Source: Euborellia annulipes (taxonomy: Eukaryota > Arthropoda > Insecta > Dermaptera > Anisolabididae). From it: DNA of 64,000 bases. The stretch lies in assembly GCA_023213315.1 (NCBI GenBank), contig JAKCPI010000857.1, forward strand, positions 1 to 64,000, read 5' to 3'. Position 1 is the stretch's first letter, and each line of letters starts with the position of its first letter. Below are positions 44,483 to 56,132 of this stretch, piece after piece. The translations under genes and the position numbers were made by a program. The notes under the pieces are model-generated. The model did no database searches. It saw only the letters and a program-made list of their open reading frames with translations, and had not been told where the DNA came from.

Positions 44483-44745
44483 TTTATTTTTATTTTTAAA
44501 GACTCACACTTTTTTCTCATTCATACTCACACACACATTCACAGTCTTTCGACAACTCAGGCCATATAAGACTTTTACGATATCCGTTATTGATTAATGT
44601 ACATATTTAGGGTCCAGGCATTCTTATTTAAGCCATTTGGTATCCAAATGGCTTAAATAAAACATCCGACTGCCTGGGGTCGGAACCCGCGACTTTTGGT
44701 ATAAGAGGAAACCACGCTACCCTTACACCAAGCCCCGAGAGCTCC
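44483..44745 (-). mobile_element. tRNA-derived SINE, family D
   Basis: Full copy in reverse, flanked by GTAAATTTT at 44474-44482 and 44746-44754. Head with box B on the minus strand (GGTTCCGACCCC) and the ACACACATTCACAGTC tail on the plus strand. Confidence 0.8.
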
Positions 44746-45282
44746 GTAAATTTTAATATAAATAAGGAATTATATATAACATAATCGCAATTTTTAGCAA
44801 TGTTTGGTAGGCTTAACTCAAAAATTGAATTGTAGGACATTCGCCACTCGGCATTCTTAGCAGGTGATATATTGGCTGGCCTATGAAGTGTAAGGTTGAA
44901 AAATATATAATCGAATATTTATTAATTCAAACCGGCTAAACTGCCGAGAGTACTACAGATCAGCCGATTTGTACTCAGCATGCACCACACTCCTATCAAA
45001 TCAAGAGTACAAAGGAGTCGAGAGAGATATTTTTACTCTTGATTTGAAAGGCGCTTCTACCGGAGATTAAAATTAGCGATCTATTAAATTTCAAGTAGAC
45101 GAGTGTTGTTTTGTGGTCTAGTAGTTGGGCATATTGAGTACATATCCGTAGTTCGACTTCCAGCTATTTACCTTTTTCACCTTTTGAATTAATAAATATT
45201 CGAAATTTGAAAATATTAATATGTGCATTAAAATATTCATTTTTATTTAATTAAATACTGATAATTTTTTTTCTTTTCACAG

Positions 45283-45486
45283 TCATCACTTATCAAAATA
45301 CAACCGTTGCAAATGGAAGCACTGTTACTGGACCTGGAATTGCTATCTATGAAACACCCGTTCCAACTTCTCCGGGCCAAGAATCTCTTACTGATACCAC
45401 AACTAATAGTTCGTTTGCGACCCCACCTTTAAGTCTTTCACCCGTTGGAGAAGCTCAAGGCTTAAATCCACATTCTACAAATATAG
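45283..45486 (+). CDS. Mhcl: Myosin XVIII, exon 4 (linker)
   Basis: Acceptor TTTTCACAG, donor GTAATT; 204 nt, phase 1 in and out. Low-complexity T/S/P-rich sequence (VITYQNTTVANG ... PPLSLSPVGEAQG) with no domain; probably a disordered spacer in front of the PDZ. Confidence 0.85.
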
Positions 45487-45883
45487 GTAATTATAATGGC
45501 CATTTCAAATTTTGATTTAGAAATACCTCAATTGCTTTTGTTGTTAAATAAATATCACTGCATAAATTTTTGATTTTTAATCTCGAATATGGCGTTATAT
45601 GTAAAGATGAGAGATGGCCTACCAAAAATTTCTTTTCTTACAAATAAAGTTGCAAAAAAATATTTTTTGCCTGGTATGTTAAAATTTGCTCCTGAAGGGG
45701 AAATTGGCGCAGATAATCAAGTTGCAAATGCCACTAAAAACAGATCCCAACTCTGTACAAAGCAAATAAATGTCGGTCTCACATTATCCCTCGTAATTGC
45801 TCACATTTCCCATATATAAATACAAAATATATTTTTTTAACAATTTTTTTTTGTGATTGTAATAACTTAATTTTTCTTTTCAG

Positions 45884-46053
45884 AATGTCCATTACCAAAC
45901 TTAGAATTAATTCCACTTCCATCCCCACGCGATGTTGTGCTTCATAGATCAGGACCTACAGGCGAATTTGGTTTATCTTTAAGAAGAGCTTTAATTCCAT
46001 CTTCTAGTCCAAATCAACCACCTATTACTTTAGTATTGGCCGAACCTGGCCAG
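45884..46053 (+). CDS. Mhcl: Myosin XVIII, exon 5 (start of PDZ domain)
   Basis: Acceptor CTTTTCAG, donor GTAAAT; 170 nt. It encodes the PDZ beta-1/beta-2 region with the carboxylate-binding loop TGEFGLSLRR, equivalent to the TGDFGFSLRR of vertebrate Myo18A, then ITLVLAEPGQ. Residues about 267-323. Confidence 0.95.
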
Positions 46054-46479
46054 GTAAATATTTCTTTTATTTTGTGTTATAGTTATTCACTAGAATCGCT
46101 GTTTTCATTATAATTAAAAAACTGATGTTTTTGTCCGATATTGGGTAAATGGCATTTCTCTGTTACCGTTTTCTCGCCAATTTATAGCTTCAAGACAACA
46201 ATAAAACTTTGGAATATTAAAAATTTATATTTTCTTTTGAAATATAGTAATAATTAATAAAATCTCATTAGTTATGCATAATTGAAAGTCTTGGCTATTT
46301 AACCTATTATGGTCTATTATATGAATTAAATAAAAATAAAATACTGGAATACGAACACTGTTTACCATACTTCGAGAAAGCGAGAACAGTGAGTGTGTGA
46401 CAATATTAAAGTACCCTTTTTCTTATGTGATTATTTCATTGTTTTTTTACTTTTTTTTTAAATTTGAACGATTTTTAAT

Positions 46480-46690
46480 GACAACTTTTGTGTTGTCGGG
46501 GGGCCTGGCAACAGTCACCACAATGGTTGCACCACAACGAAAACTAAAGCTCGGGATTGGTGACCCCGAGCAATCAGCGTGTGGAACGTCCCCCGGTAGC
46601 CATCGATTCTTTGTAATTTAAAATATATATAATAAAGTCATACCCCTATATGGCCTCAGTAGCCGAAAAGGGTTTTAAAAAAAACTTGTG
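46480..46690 (+). mobile_element. SINE-like retroposon, family G
   Basis: GGGATTGGTGACCCCGAGCA, ATCAGCGTGTGGAACGTCCC and TGGCCTCAGTAGCCGAAAAG are shared with the 57310 copy and, in reverse, 17918-18077. No duplication found. The rest of intron 5 has G- and T-runs only, except the hammerhead at 47527. Confidence 0.6.
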
Positions 46691-47526
46691 TTTCAAAAGT
46701 AGAATATAATTTCAATTAAGAGTTCCATATTCTTTGATAAAAACAAAGAAATAATCACATAAAAAACTCATGGAAATTACTACTGTCTGTTGACGGGGGG
46801 GGGGGCCCCAATGTTAACCCTTACCCTATTTAGATTAATAAATTTTTAAAAGTTGAATTAGGCTTATTTCCTTTTTAATTGCTGGGAAAAAGTGATAAAT
46901 TATTAAAATTTACTGAGTGATACCGAGAGAATTATATATGAAACACCTCCAGCACGCAAATTAATCGGCAATGATGCAGGGAGGAAAAACAAAAACAAAA
47001 TTTTGGAAAAATAAAAAATTTTAAGGTGGCAAATTTGCTATCTTAAACGATATATTGACTGGCTTATTTACAGTCTATTTGAGCTTTGGTTAAAAAAATT
47101 CCATCCTTTTCAAACAAGGCTTTACCTAGTTAATAAAAAATGTTTTTGTTTTTTACTTCCTGCATCCTTGCCGAAAAATCGGCGTGCTGAAGGTGTTTCC
47201 GCGATAAATTATTTCTAGATCTCCCATAGTGAAGTTTGAAATTTTCGAATAAATGTTTTTTTTTTACTTAAAAACAAAAACAAAAGATTTTTCTTAAAAA
47301 TTTGACCTATTTGATATAATTAAAATAATTATTTGTCATTGATGCCTTATTGCTCGAGTCAGCTGGTTGTAATGCATAGATCTGCCAATCTAACGTTTCA
47401 CTCCCATATTATAACTTGTATATGGTATTAGAGTGAGGTATGATGTTTATTAATTAAAAAAATTTTTTTATTTCAATTTGAATAAACTCACTCTAATTAT
47501 TTTATTTATTTTTGTAATTTTGTACA

Positions 47527-47571
47527 TCCGCTGAAGAAGAAGTGCTTTTAAATGCCTTCGAAATATTCGGA
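47527..47571 (+). ncRNA. Hammerhead-like motif in myosin intron 5
   Basis: Stem I TCCG/CGGA (47527-47530 with 47568-47571), box CTGAAGA 47531-47537, extra A, stem II GAAG/CTTC (47539-47542 with 47556-47559), GAAA 47560-47563, and triplet ATT. The helix III slot is ATAT, again self-complementary. Shorter stems than the best copies, but every core residue is kept. Confidence 0.6.
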
Positions 47572-47732
47572 GAAAACACCCTAAAAAGTTATTTTTCTCA
47601 TTGCGAAGAAACAAGCACACACCTTTCCTAAAACTCATAGACTTAATAAAATCACTGGTACTCAATTTCAGAGGCGTTTTGCAATGTTTTTTCGGCATAT
47701 TATGTATTAAAATGAATTTTTTCCTTTTATAG

Positions 47733-47873
47733 ATGGCTTCTGCAGCAACAGGAAGTCATCGACTCCTTCCTGGTGATAGATTAATACAAGTCAATGATAT
47801 TGAAGTTAAAAATAAACCACGTGAAGAAATTATTCAAATTATTCGATCTGCTGGGTCTCTTCTAAAAATTAAG
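47733..47873 (+). CDS. Mhcl: Myosin XVIII, exon 6 (PDZ core)
   Basis: Acceptor TTTTATAG, donor GTGAGA; 47 codons. LLPGDRLIQVNDIEV and NKPREEIIQIIRSAG are the conserved PDZ beta-3/alpha-B region (vertebrate form LVPGDRLVEINGHNV...REEIVEMI). Phase 0 both ends. Confidence 0.95.
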
Positions 47874-48339
47874 GTGAGATATTTACTAAAACCGCGTGTC
47901 TAAAACGGTTGCGCTGCTGGGAGAGAGAGAAGAAAAGGAAGCGAATAAATGATCGAGGAAATTAATTTTGTTTTAATTTAATTAGCAAACATATAATTGC
48001 AACGAATGCATTATAAATAAAATATTTCTAAGGCATAGATCCAATGGCTAATTTGTGTTAATGTAGGGCTCCTATATACCCTGTTCACGTTTGGTTTGAG
48101 ATACGAGATAGACGCTGAGGTCCTTTTCTCTTTGAAGTTTTGTTCTATATTTAAACTTCAAAGTATTAGCTATAGAGGAAAAACTAACTCAACAAACATA
48201 GCAATCAGGCCCTAGGCAATACATTTTTTCGGGGGTGTTTAGACGTTATGAGCGATTGCCGGGAGGGCCCCCTCCACCTTCTCACCCCAAAAAAAAGGAA
48301 TACATTTTGAAGAATATAAAATATTTTTTATTATTTCTA

Positions 48340-49300
48340 ACAGGGTTTAAAACTTTTAACACTAAATTTCCCTCTATTAAGACAAAAAAATATGATCACC
48401 GGACATCTAGCCAATATTTATTTATTAATAAGATGTTGAGTCACCATTTGCTTGTAGAAATTTTTACAGGTTATTGGGGTGGGGAAGGGGAAAGAAGGGT
48501 GAAAGCAAAAACCTCAAAATTTGTGTACTTTTTTTTTATATCTCGTAAACTAAGCAATTTTGTGCACCATAGTAAAATACAAAGTTGTAGATTTACAAAA
48601 AATTTGGTTGATAAAACGAATTTTCAGACCCAACATTAACCGAGATTTGGCCGATCAAAGTTAGACAAAGTTTCTCAAAATGTAAAACAAATGAAACTTT
48701 GATCGGCTGTATCTCGGATAATATTGGTTCTACTCATTCGTTTTATAAACCAAATTTTAGCAAATGTAATGCTCTACAACTTTGTATTGTACTATGGCGC
48801 ACAAAATATGCTTAGTTTACGAAATATAAACGAAAAACTGAAAAAGATCCAAAGATTTTGAGGTTTTTCCATTCCCTCCTCTTCCCTTTTTCCCACCCCA
48901 AATTAGCTACAGAGTTTTTAATTATAGACCACATTTTGTATTAATTATCTATTAAAAATTTAAATACTGTACAACGTTTCGACTACTTATTTTTCAGTCG
49001 TTTTCAAGTACTATGCACTTACTCCGACTCTAGTGTATTAATTAATTAATTAATTAATACAAAATGTGGTATATAATTAAAAATTCTCATAATAATAATA
49101 ATACAAACCACAAAAGCTTTAATAAACACATTAACACAAGAGTCCTTGAGGTCGAAAACTTATGAAAGGCATCCTAGAATACCCTCAAATAATCTGTAAA
49201 AATTTCTACAAGGAAATAGTGGCTCAACACATATTAATAAATAAATATTGTCTATATGTCCGGTGATCATATTATTTTGTCTAACCCCTGTATATATAGG
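48340..49300. mobile_element. Large foldback DNA element (family J)
   Basis: Outer ends read CAGGGTTTAAAAC.. and ..TTTTGTCTAACCCCTG. Inner arms from about 48375 mirror each other around 48680 (ATGATCACCGGACAT; TTAACCGAGAT..GCCGATCAAAGTT). A hammerhead-like remnant (48968-49010) and a TTAA repeat sit in the right arm. In myosin intron 6; superfamily not assigned. Confidence 0.6.
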
Positions 49301-49575
49301 GGAGAACTATTCCAGGTAGAAAAGGGGTCGCAATATACGAAAGTTGGAGAACCGCTGATATAAAGCATTTTACAAGATATACTGTCAAATTACGAATTAT
49401 GACTTACTTAGATAAAAATTATTAAATTTATCTCGACTAAAATTTCTCTCTTTAATTTGTTCACATTAAATATTTATTTAAAAAATTTAGTTACCAATTG
49501 GAAATCATATATGAATATCAATCACTAGATGCTGTATCAATTAACAATTAATTTTCTTTCTGTTTTTAATTGTAG

Positions 49576-49764
49576 GTACAGCCAATAGTAGAACTCTCAG
49601 AATTTACAAAACGATTAATAATACTTAAGGAAGAGGACGATAAAGAAAAATTAAATAATAATGTGGCTTCGAATCCTGCAAATGCTCTAGACCCAAGTGA
49701 AATAGGAGGAAGTGGAACTCTTAAAAGAAGTGCAAGTCGTCGGTTCTACAAAGATTCTACAACG
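49576..49764 (+). CDS. Mhcl: Myosin XVIII, exon 7 (end of PDZ and linker to motor)
   Basis: Acceptor TTGTAG, donor GTTCGT; 63 codons, VQPIVELSEFTKRL matching vertebrate VQPIPELSELS, followed by an acidic/basic linker and TLKRSASRRFYKDSTT with potential basophilic kinase sites (KRSAS). Ends in phase 0. The next exon of the long isoform is not seen in the remaining 14 kb. Confidence 0.95.
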
Positions 49765-49949
49765 GTTCGTTAATTTTTTCAAACCTAACGCTCAATTTTA
49801 TATTTAATTTACCCAATAATTACCCTGGTATTTTATATATATATATATATAATTACCCGTATTTTTGGCTAGGACCTAGGGTCTCTGTAAATGAATTTTG
49901 GTGACCCTGCTCGTGATTTCTTTTTTGAAATTTTATTATTAAGGCTTCT

Positions 49950-50795
49950 TGTTAAAAAATCTGGTATGAATGGTCGCACACGCTCTTAATTAGTTAGTTT
50001 CCGCCAATATATTAGAATTCAAGATATAACAGAGAAAAATATTTATATTTTGTTACCATGACAACCATTTCTCCTATCTTTACTTGTACTATGAAGTACA
50101 AGAGTGTGCTTCAAACAATTTTGAGAGCAAAATGAGAATATACATTTTAAAAAGCATCTAAAAAATAATTGATTTTTGAATTTTAATCAAAATCGTTAGA
50201 GCCAATTTTGAGAAAATCTAAAAAAAAAAAAGTGAAAAAGCACATCAATAAAGTACTAGTACTCTTTGGCCAATTTTTTTTTCAAAAGCTTCATGTCACG
50301 TCCCAGGGTGGTGCCTAACATCTTCTTCTTCTGTCCTCGCCCTTATTATTCCCGCGGTGCGGGGCCCGGGTCGGAGGAATGGGTTTTTTGCAACCGGAAG
50401 AAATAGAACAGGCCGGCCCGTCGCACGGTCTGACGCTTGTTGAAAATATAGAAGGGAAGGGACAGACATGTAAAGAATAGGACTGCCAGTCCCAGCTCGG
50501 GTAGCTCGTGGTCGCAATCCACGTACCCACAAGATGTGGGCCCCTGAGCAAAGGGGGTACCTAACTTAATTATAAAATTTCAATCTCCTAGGTCTTTTTG
50601 TTCTTGAGGTATTTTGTTCACAGACACACACCCAGACAGACCATGTCGCGAAAACCACTTTTTTGGATTCAGGGGACCTCAAAACGTGTATATCCATCAA
50701 AATGTCGACATCGAATTATTGACATGAAACCAATACCGGTACTTTCTCTATATATATATTAACATATATAGAGGTAAGAGAAAGTAAAAATCGTT
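49950..50795 (-). mobile_element. Family-A element split by a GC-rich retroposon
   Basis: A reverse family-A copy from AAAAAATCTGGTATGAATGG to TAAGAGAAAGTAAAA. It lacks most of the opening hairpin and is interrupted at 50320-50555. Confidence 0.75.
50320..50555 (-). mobile_element. GC-rich retroposon inside family A
   Basis: 236 bp bounded by GGTGCCTAAC (50310-50319) and GGTACCTAAC (50556-50565), a 10-bp duplication of family-A sequence with one mismatch. The minus strand starts CCCTTTGCTCAGGGGCCCAC and ends in a (GAA)n tail, so it looks like a SINE. The head is not recognised. Its open minus-strand frames are not thought to be genes. Confidence 0.65.
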
Positions 50796-51529
50796 TGATT
50801 ATAAGGGAACCAAATGATTTGATTTCATTAGCAAGAAATAAAATTAATTTTTTAGAAAGAAAATAATTCAAGATTTCCTTTCGATTCAATTATCTTTTTC
50901 TGCATTGACTTTAACCTAATAAAATTTGTGTTAGTAGCCTACCTAATATTAATTAAATTATTAAAAGAGAACTTAGTTTATTTTTTTTACACCAGGCGTT
51001 GATATATTTGCTACAGCTGTGTATCAAAAATGACATACTTTTTAAATTTCTGAGAAAAGGAAATTAATGAAATTCTCATATTTCAATTTAATTAATTAGC
51101 AATTAGAAGATGGAAATGAAAGTAGATTAAGATTATATTTAATATTAAAATTAACATGTAACATTATTGCTAGAATAATTCTAATTTCTTGGATTTTAAT
51201 TTCATTGACTAATTCTAATAGGGGATTTTGTGGTTAAACCCTCTTCCACCCCCCCCCCACCCTCTTTGCAAATTAGGATATACGATATATGATTTTCGGG
51301 TTTGTGAATAAATTTCTGTCTTAATAACTAATAACTACTCTTAGATATAAATGAATTTTAGACTCAAAAAAGTCTTGATTTTGCCTTAATAATACTCTAC
51401 ATCTTCTATAATTACACAGGTCAACAAAAAAAAAAATTTTTTTTTTTTGTTTCTCTTCTAATGCTAGAATTCTGATTCTAGACACCGAAAAACACTTAAA
51501 TTTCCATTTTTAGCTTTTAATTAACAAAA

Positions 51530-52210
51530 ACTCAAAATTTGTATACTTTTTTCAGTTTTTCGCTTATATCTCGTAAACTAAGCCTATTTGGTTAATAAAA
51601 CGAATTTCCAGACCCAATATTAACCGAGATACAGCCGATCAAAGTTTCATTTTGAGATACTTTGAATTTTTCCAGTTTTACGCTTAAATCTCCCCAACAG
51701 CACAAAATATGATACTTGCAGCAATGTTGCAGAAACATTGCGAATCTTGGCAACATTGCAGCGGCAATATTCCAAACTAGCAATATTGCTGTTTGAGCTG
51801 CAATATTGCATCAATGTTGCCACAATATTGTCAACATTGAGCAAGATTGCAATATTCCGTGCTGTGTGGGCTCGCAAACTAAACATATTTTCTGCACCAT
51901 AGTCCAATACAAATAGAATATTAAATTTGCAAAAATTTGGTTGATAATTCGAATTTGCAAATTCAATATTAACCGAGAAACGGCCTAACAAATTTTCTCT
52001 TTGTTTTACATGCGAGAAACTTGGTCTAACTTTGATCGGCCGTATCTCGGTTAATATTGGGTCTACATATTCGTTTTAACAACCAAATTTTAGTAAATTT
52101 AATGCTCTACAACTTTGCATTGTACTATGGTGCACAAAATATGTTTAATTTACGAGTTATAAAACAAAATAAAAACTGAAGTCCTAAAATTTTGAGGTTT
52201 TTGCACCCCC
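51530..52210. mobile_element. Second family-J foldback with a CAATATTG-box array
   Basis: Both arms (ATCTCGTAAACTAAGC; ATTAACCGAGATACAGCC...; GGCCGTATCTCGGTTAATAT) match the copy at 48340. The centre, 51712-51870, holds about ten CAAYATTG/CAATGTTG boxes. 50800-51530 has T-, C- and A-runs only. Confidence 0.65.
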
Positions 52211-52341
52211 CCCCCACCCCCAAGTTAGCACATAGTCCTCGAGGTCAAAAATTCTGGATAGATCCTAGAGTACCCCCAAATAACTTGTAATTTCTAATTT
52301 CTACAAGCAAATAATGGCTCAACATTATTAATAAATATGTA

Positions 52342-52853
52342 CAGTGAGCAAGGGCGGATCCAGAGGTGTTTCTCGGGGGGGGGGGGTAATCTGGTGTGAC
52401 TCGTCGCACAGCACACTATTTTTTTTTAATTTCGGTAATTTAAAAGCGCATTCTGTATTTGTTTGCCAGAATATAAATACACATCAAATTTTTAAGTATT
52501 AATTTTAAAAATTTTACATTAAAAATACATTTTTTTGCGGAAAAAAAAGGTATTTTTTCGAATCTCGGGGGGGGGGTAATTACCCCCTTTACCCCCCTCC
52601 TTGAATCCGCCCTTGACAGTGAGCGCCACAATTAAGTCGCCACTTGATAGCTTTAGCCTTAAGTATATGTATGGTAAAGTATATGGTGTAAAGTGAAATA
52701 ATTTTAATGACCGAAAAGATAAAACGTAAAATCTGATACAGATGATTTTATTTTACCTTTTAAAATTTAAAATTATTTCACCATTTACCATATACTATTC
52801 CACATACTTAAGGCTAAAGCTATCAGGTGGGTACTTAATTTTGGCGCTCACTG
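52342..52853. mobile_element. Mariner-type foldback MITE carrying a hAT insertion
   Basis: TA-flanked (52340-52341, 52854-52855). The left end CAGTGAG and, after the insertion, CGCCACAATTAAGT pair with ACTTAATTTTGGCGCTCACTG. Inner arms ATAGCTTTAGCCTTAAGTAT are almost perfect. Without the insert it is 237 bp. Confidence 0.85.
52349..52615 (+). mobile_element. hAT MITE, family B, 267 bp
   Basis: Ends CAAGGGCGGATCCAG and TTGAATCCGCCCTTG. Perfect 8-bp duplication ACAGTGAG at 52341-52348 and 52616-52623, which is the first bases of the mariner-type MITE it landed in. Confidence 0.9.
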
Positions 52854-53617
52854 TACAAAAATTCGAAAAATTGCTCTAGTTTCTACAAAAGCAAACTTTG
52901 ATCAAAAAAATTATTTTTCCCTTCATTTTTAACGTAAGAGAAACGAAAATTTCATATGCAGAAGCCAAATCCAAAAATCGTGTTGACCGGGGTTATTTAT
53001 TTATAATCTCTGGATAAATTCCATTGGTGAATGAATTCCTGCTTTCATAGCAGGAATTGGACTGGATTCAAGTGAAAGGCAGCCGCAACAGCCTGCCTGT
53101 GCTATGTACTGTAGATGGATGGTTGGTAACTTGACCTAGTGACCTTGGTTCGATGCTCGGATGACCCCAATTATTAAAAACAAAGCTCTTATCCATCCAT
53201 TCAGGAAATAAAAATAAAGAAAAGATAATATCCTAAAACCCCTTCGAATTGATATTTCTTTCTATTTTTTTTTTTTTTTGTAATTTCACAAACTCTAACA
53301 TACTATTATATTAATAAATAATTATACTCCCACTCACTTTGAAGGAACCCATCATTTTGCTCTTTGTTTATAAATAATTGGCAGATAATTATGAAGTTTT
53401 TATGAAATGGAAATATGTGGGAAAAAAAGAATTTGCGAGTTATCCGAGTAGAAAACGTGAGTTTGTTGATTTTTAAAACACGTCGTATAGATTAAATTTT
53501 CAAAGATAATTTTCCCTTCACGTCTTATTTTTGCTAGATACTCGCAGACAGGCTATCTTTTAGACTCTTTATGCAAAATTCTACTTTTTTATTTATATAT
53601 TACTTCTCTCTATCTCT

Positions 53618-54089
53618 TCAGTCTTTAGTGTCAGACCTGACACGTTGTGGTTACTCTGGGGATTAACTTTCATGGGAATAATACTGAGGTGGGTTCCTGT
53701 TTCCTTCCTCAGGAGGAGACATCTCAAATATAATTGGACAATTTTATGCCATTAACATGGGCGTAGCCAGACATCTTGTTGGGGGGGGGCCAACCCCTCG
53801 TTAGGGCAAGATGGGAGTTGCGATTAATATATACATAGATTATTAATTATTTATTTAAATAAAAAAAATAAATTAATGTAGTAGATTGGGGCGTTAAAAA
53901 AATAATTCCCAATAGGAAAAATATATATTTGTTTTTTTTTTTTTTAATTTTTAGGGCAAGCCAGGGGGGGGGCAACGGCCTCCCTGGCTACGCCCATGGC
54001 CATTCAGTTTATTTGAACTTGAATTGTCTTCAACTCAAGATTATAAGCTTAACTGCTTTATCCCCTTGACTAATTGCCTCCTCTCATAT
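53618..54089 (-). mobile_element. SINE family I, interrupted
   Basis: Same sequence as 54505-54725 (CAGTCTTTAGTGTCAGACCT, CTTCCTCAGGAGGAG, GGATTATAAGCTTAACTGC) in two pieces, 53618-53755 and 53999-54089, around a hAT insertion. Confidence 0.8.
53756..53998. mobile_element. hAT MITE (CATGGGCGTAGCCAG ends), 243 bp
   Basis: Ends CATGGGCGTAGCCAG and CTGGCTACGCCCATG. Duplication GCCATTAA (53748-53755) / GCCATTCA (53999-54006), one mismatch. The uninterrupted sister SINE at 54505 shows the empty site. Confidence 0.9.
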
Positions 54090-54157
54090 TATATATTATT
54101 ATATTATATTTAATTAAGGGTTTCTCATTTAATAAAAATAACCATAAGAATCTAATT

Positions 54158-54330
54158 GAGGAGGCTCGTGGTTAATCGGATAAACTGCGGATGACGAATC
54201 TAGAGTTGCTATACAATTAGGGTTCAAATCCCACTTGCCGTGAAAATTTTCAAACATTGCCAATGTCTCCTCCGTCTCTCTGTAATTGGAGTTAAACTCT
54301 TTTGAGAGATAGGAAAATTATTTTAAAAAA
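54158..54330 (+). mobile_element. tRNA-derived SINE, family I
   Basis: GAGGAGGCTCGTGGTTAATC head with box A TGGTTAATCGGATAA and box B GGGTTCAAATCCC at the expected distance, then a short body ending near TTTGAGAG. Confidence 0.7.
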
Positions 54331-54504
54331 TAAGGGTTGGAAGAGGGAAATTTAATTCTGAGGGTCCACCTTCTTTCCAGCGTACAAAATTAGAGTTCTG
54401 ACTTTGCATATAGTGAGGTTTTTTTTTTTTTTTTTCTATACCCCTTTTCTCCCGCGTTTTAGGATTCTAGGAGCCACCCAGACAAATGGTTGGTTATGTA
54501 TCTC

Positions 54505-54725
54505 TTCAGTCATTAGTGTCAGACCTGACATGTTGTGGTTACTCTAGGGAGTAACTTTCATGGGAATGATACTGAGGTGGGTTCCTGTTTCCTTCCTCAG
54601 GAGGAGTCATCTCAAATAGAGTTGGATAATTTTATGCCATCAGGTGGATTTGTACTTGAGTTGTCTTCAACTCAGGATTATAAGCTTAACTGCTTTATCC
54701 TCTCGGCTAATCGCCTCCTCGATCA
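54505..54725 (-). mobile_element. tRNA-derived SINE, family I
   Basis: Uninterrupted copy. The minus strand starts GAGGAGGCGATTAGCCGAGA and has GAAGACAACTCAAGTACAAA (decayed box B). A 102-codon plus-strand frame across it is chance. 54730-56085 has AT-rich text only. Confidence 0.75.
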
Positions 54726-56085
54726 TGGATATAAATCCGTATTTAAGACCTTAACTGTAAATTTTAGCCAGTTTTGTCTGTTTGCTAGCAAATTAAGAAA
54801 TATTGTAAAAGGAAAAAAATTAAATTACAGAGAAGAAGGATAGGCTAGCCCAAAGGTTATCAAACTATTTTGTCTTCCACTCTCTTTTCAGGAAAATAAA
54901 AATCACTCAACTTCCTCCCCTCTTCTCCCCTTCCACACACACACCCCTAGCCCTGGGTGTATACTTGTTCTTTTGGTGTAAAAAAATCCAAAATAAAACT
55001 TTTTAAAGTTTCTTAGAAAAAAAATCTTATTTGAGATTCCAACTTCTAAAAGTTAAAAGTGCCTTCGACTTTGCAGCTCTGATTTAAATAATTTATTCTT
55101 AAAATTTTCATTTTCCATCTCTCCAATGACATTTTAAAAGAAAATCAAATTTATGATAATAGCTGGGCCAATTTAACAAGTTTTCAACTCGTTTTCACTA
55201 ATATTTTAAATGTTATAAAAAAAAAAAAACTTGCATAATTAGTTTAGTTTCAATATTAATAATAAATTCTTACTTATGTTAACTGACGTTTTTTTTTTCT
55301 TCCAAATCGCCAGATAATAAATAATTTGTAGAGAACCAGTATTCTTTCTCACGGTGATGTGTTGACCACTTTAGGAAAATATCACTTTGTATCGAAACGG
55401 CATGTTTCTTTTTTTTTGCTGATTTAAAATTAAAATCTTTTTATTTTCATCTTCAGACGAGAGAAACTCCAATTGAAGAATATCAATATCCATCTTATTG
55501 ATGTGTTGATATAAAAAGTTAATTTTGTGAAATTGATAATAGGCAACCGGCTCATCACAAAAACATTGCTGTCTCCTTATAGGCTAGGCGTCTCAGTCTC
55601 TTTGGTTGTTCCAATTAACTAGCTATCCCTCGGATAAGCAGTTGACTATGTCTTTCGAGTATTTTCATATCTAGTTAAGCTAATCATATGATTAAATAAG
55701 ATAATAAGCCCAAGTCGTAGTTAGCTAGCTAAGATCCAAAGTTCGGTGTATATTAAGCGTGTTCTTGTTTACTATAGGCTTATAGATGATTTGCTATCTG
55801 TCGGATATGTTAGCTAATTGACTAGAAGTGAAACAACCGGCCCTTTATGTTGTTATTATATTTATAGTGTTAAAAAATAGGGAGTTTTAAAATTTTTAGA
55901 AAACCGGCACAAGAAACGTTTTTCTTTTCTATTATTTAATTTGATTAGGTAAATTAAATTAAAATCACAAGGTTATACTGTATGTTTAATATATTTCCAA
56001 TACACTCAGTGTCGAAAGAAGTACCAAGTGTTTACACTAATAAGAATAAACGAAGGTAGATCATTTCCTGGAATCATCCAACCTC

Positions 56086-56132
56086 ACGCTGACGTTTCGA
56101 TCTTTTTTTAGTAGGGATAACAGCAGCATTCA
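56086..56132 (-). repeat. Decayed hammerhead-bearing repeat
   Basis: The minus strand keeps ATCGAAACGTCAGCGTGAGG, as in the 22540 family, but the first box and stem II are destroyed. 56133-57305 has no recognised feature. Confidence 0.4.

Noticed and set aside
54535..54843. 102-codon plus-strand frame
   Set aside because: It lies across a reversed SINE; sister copy 53618 lacks the frame.
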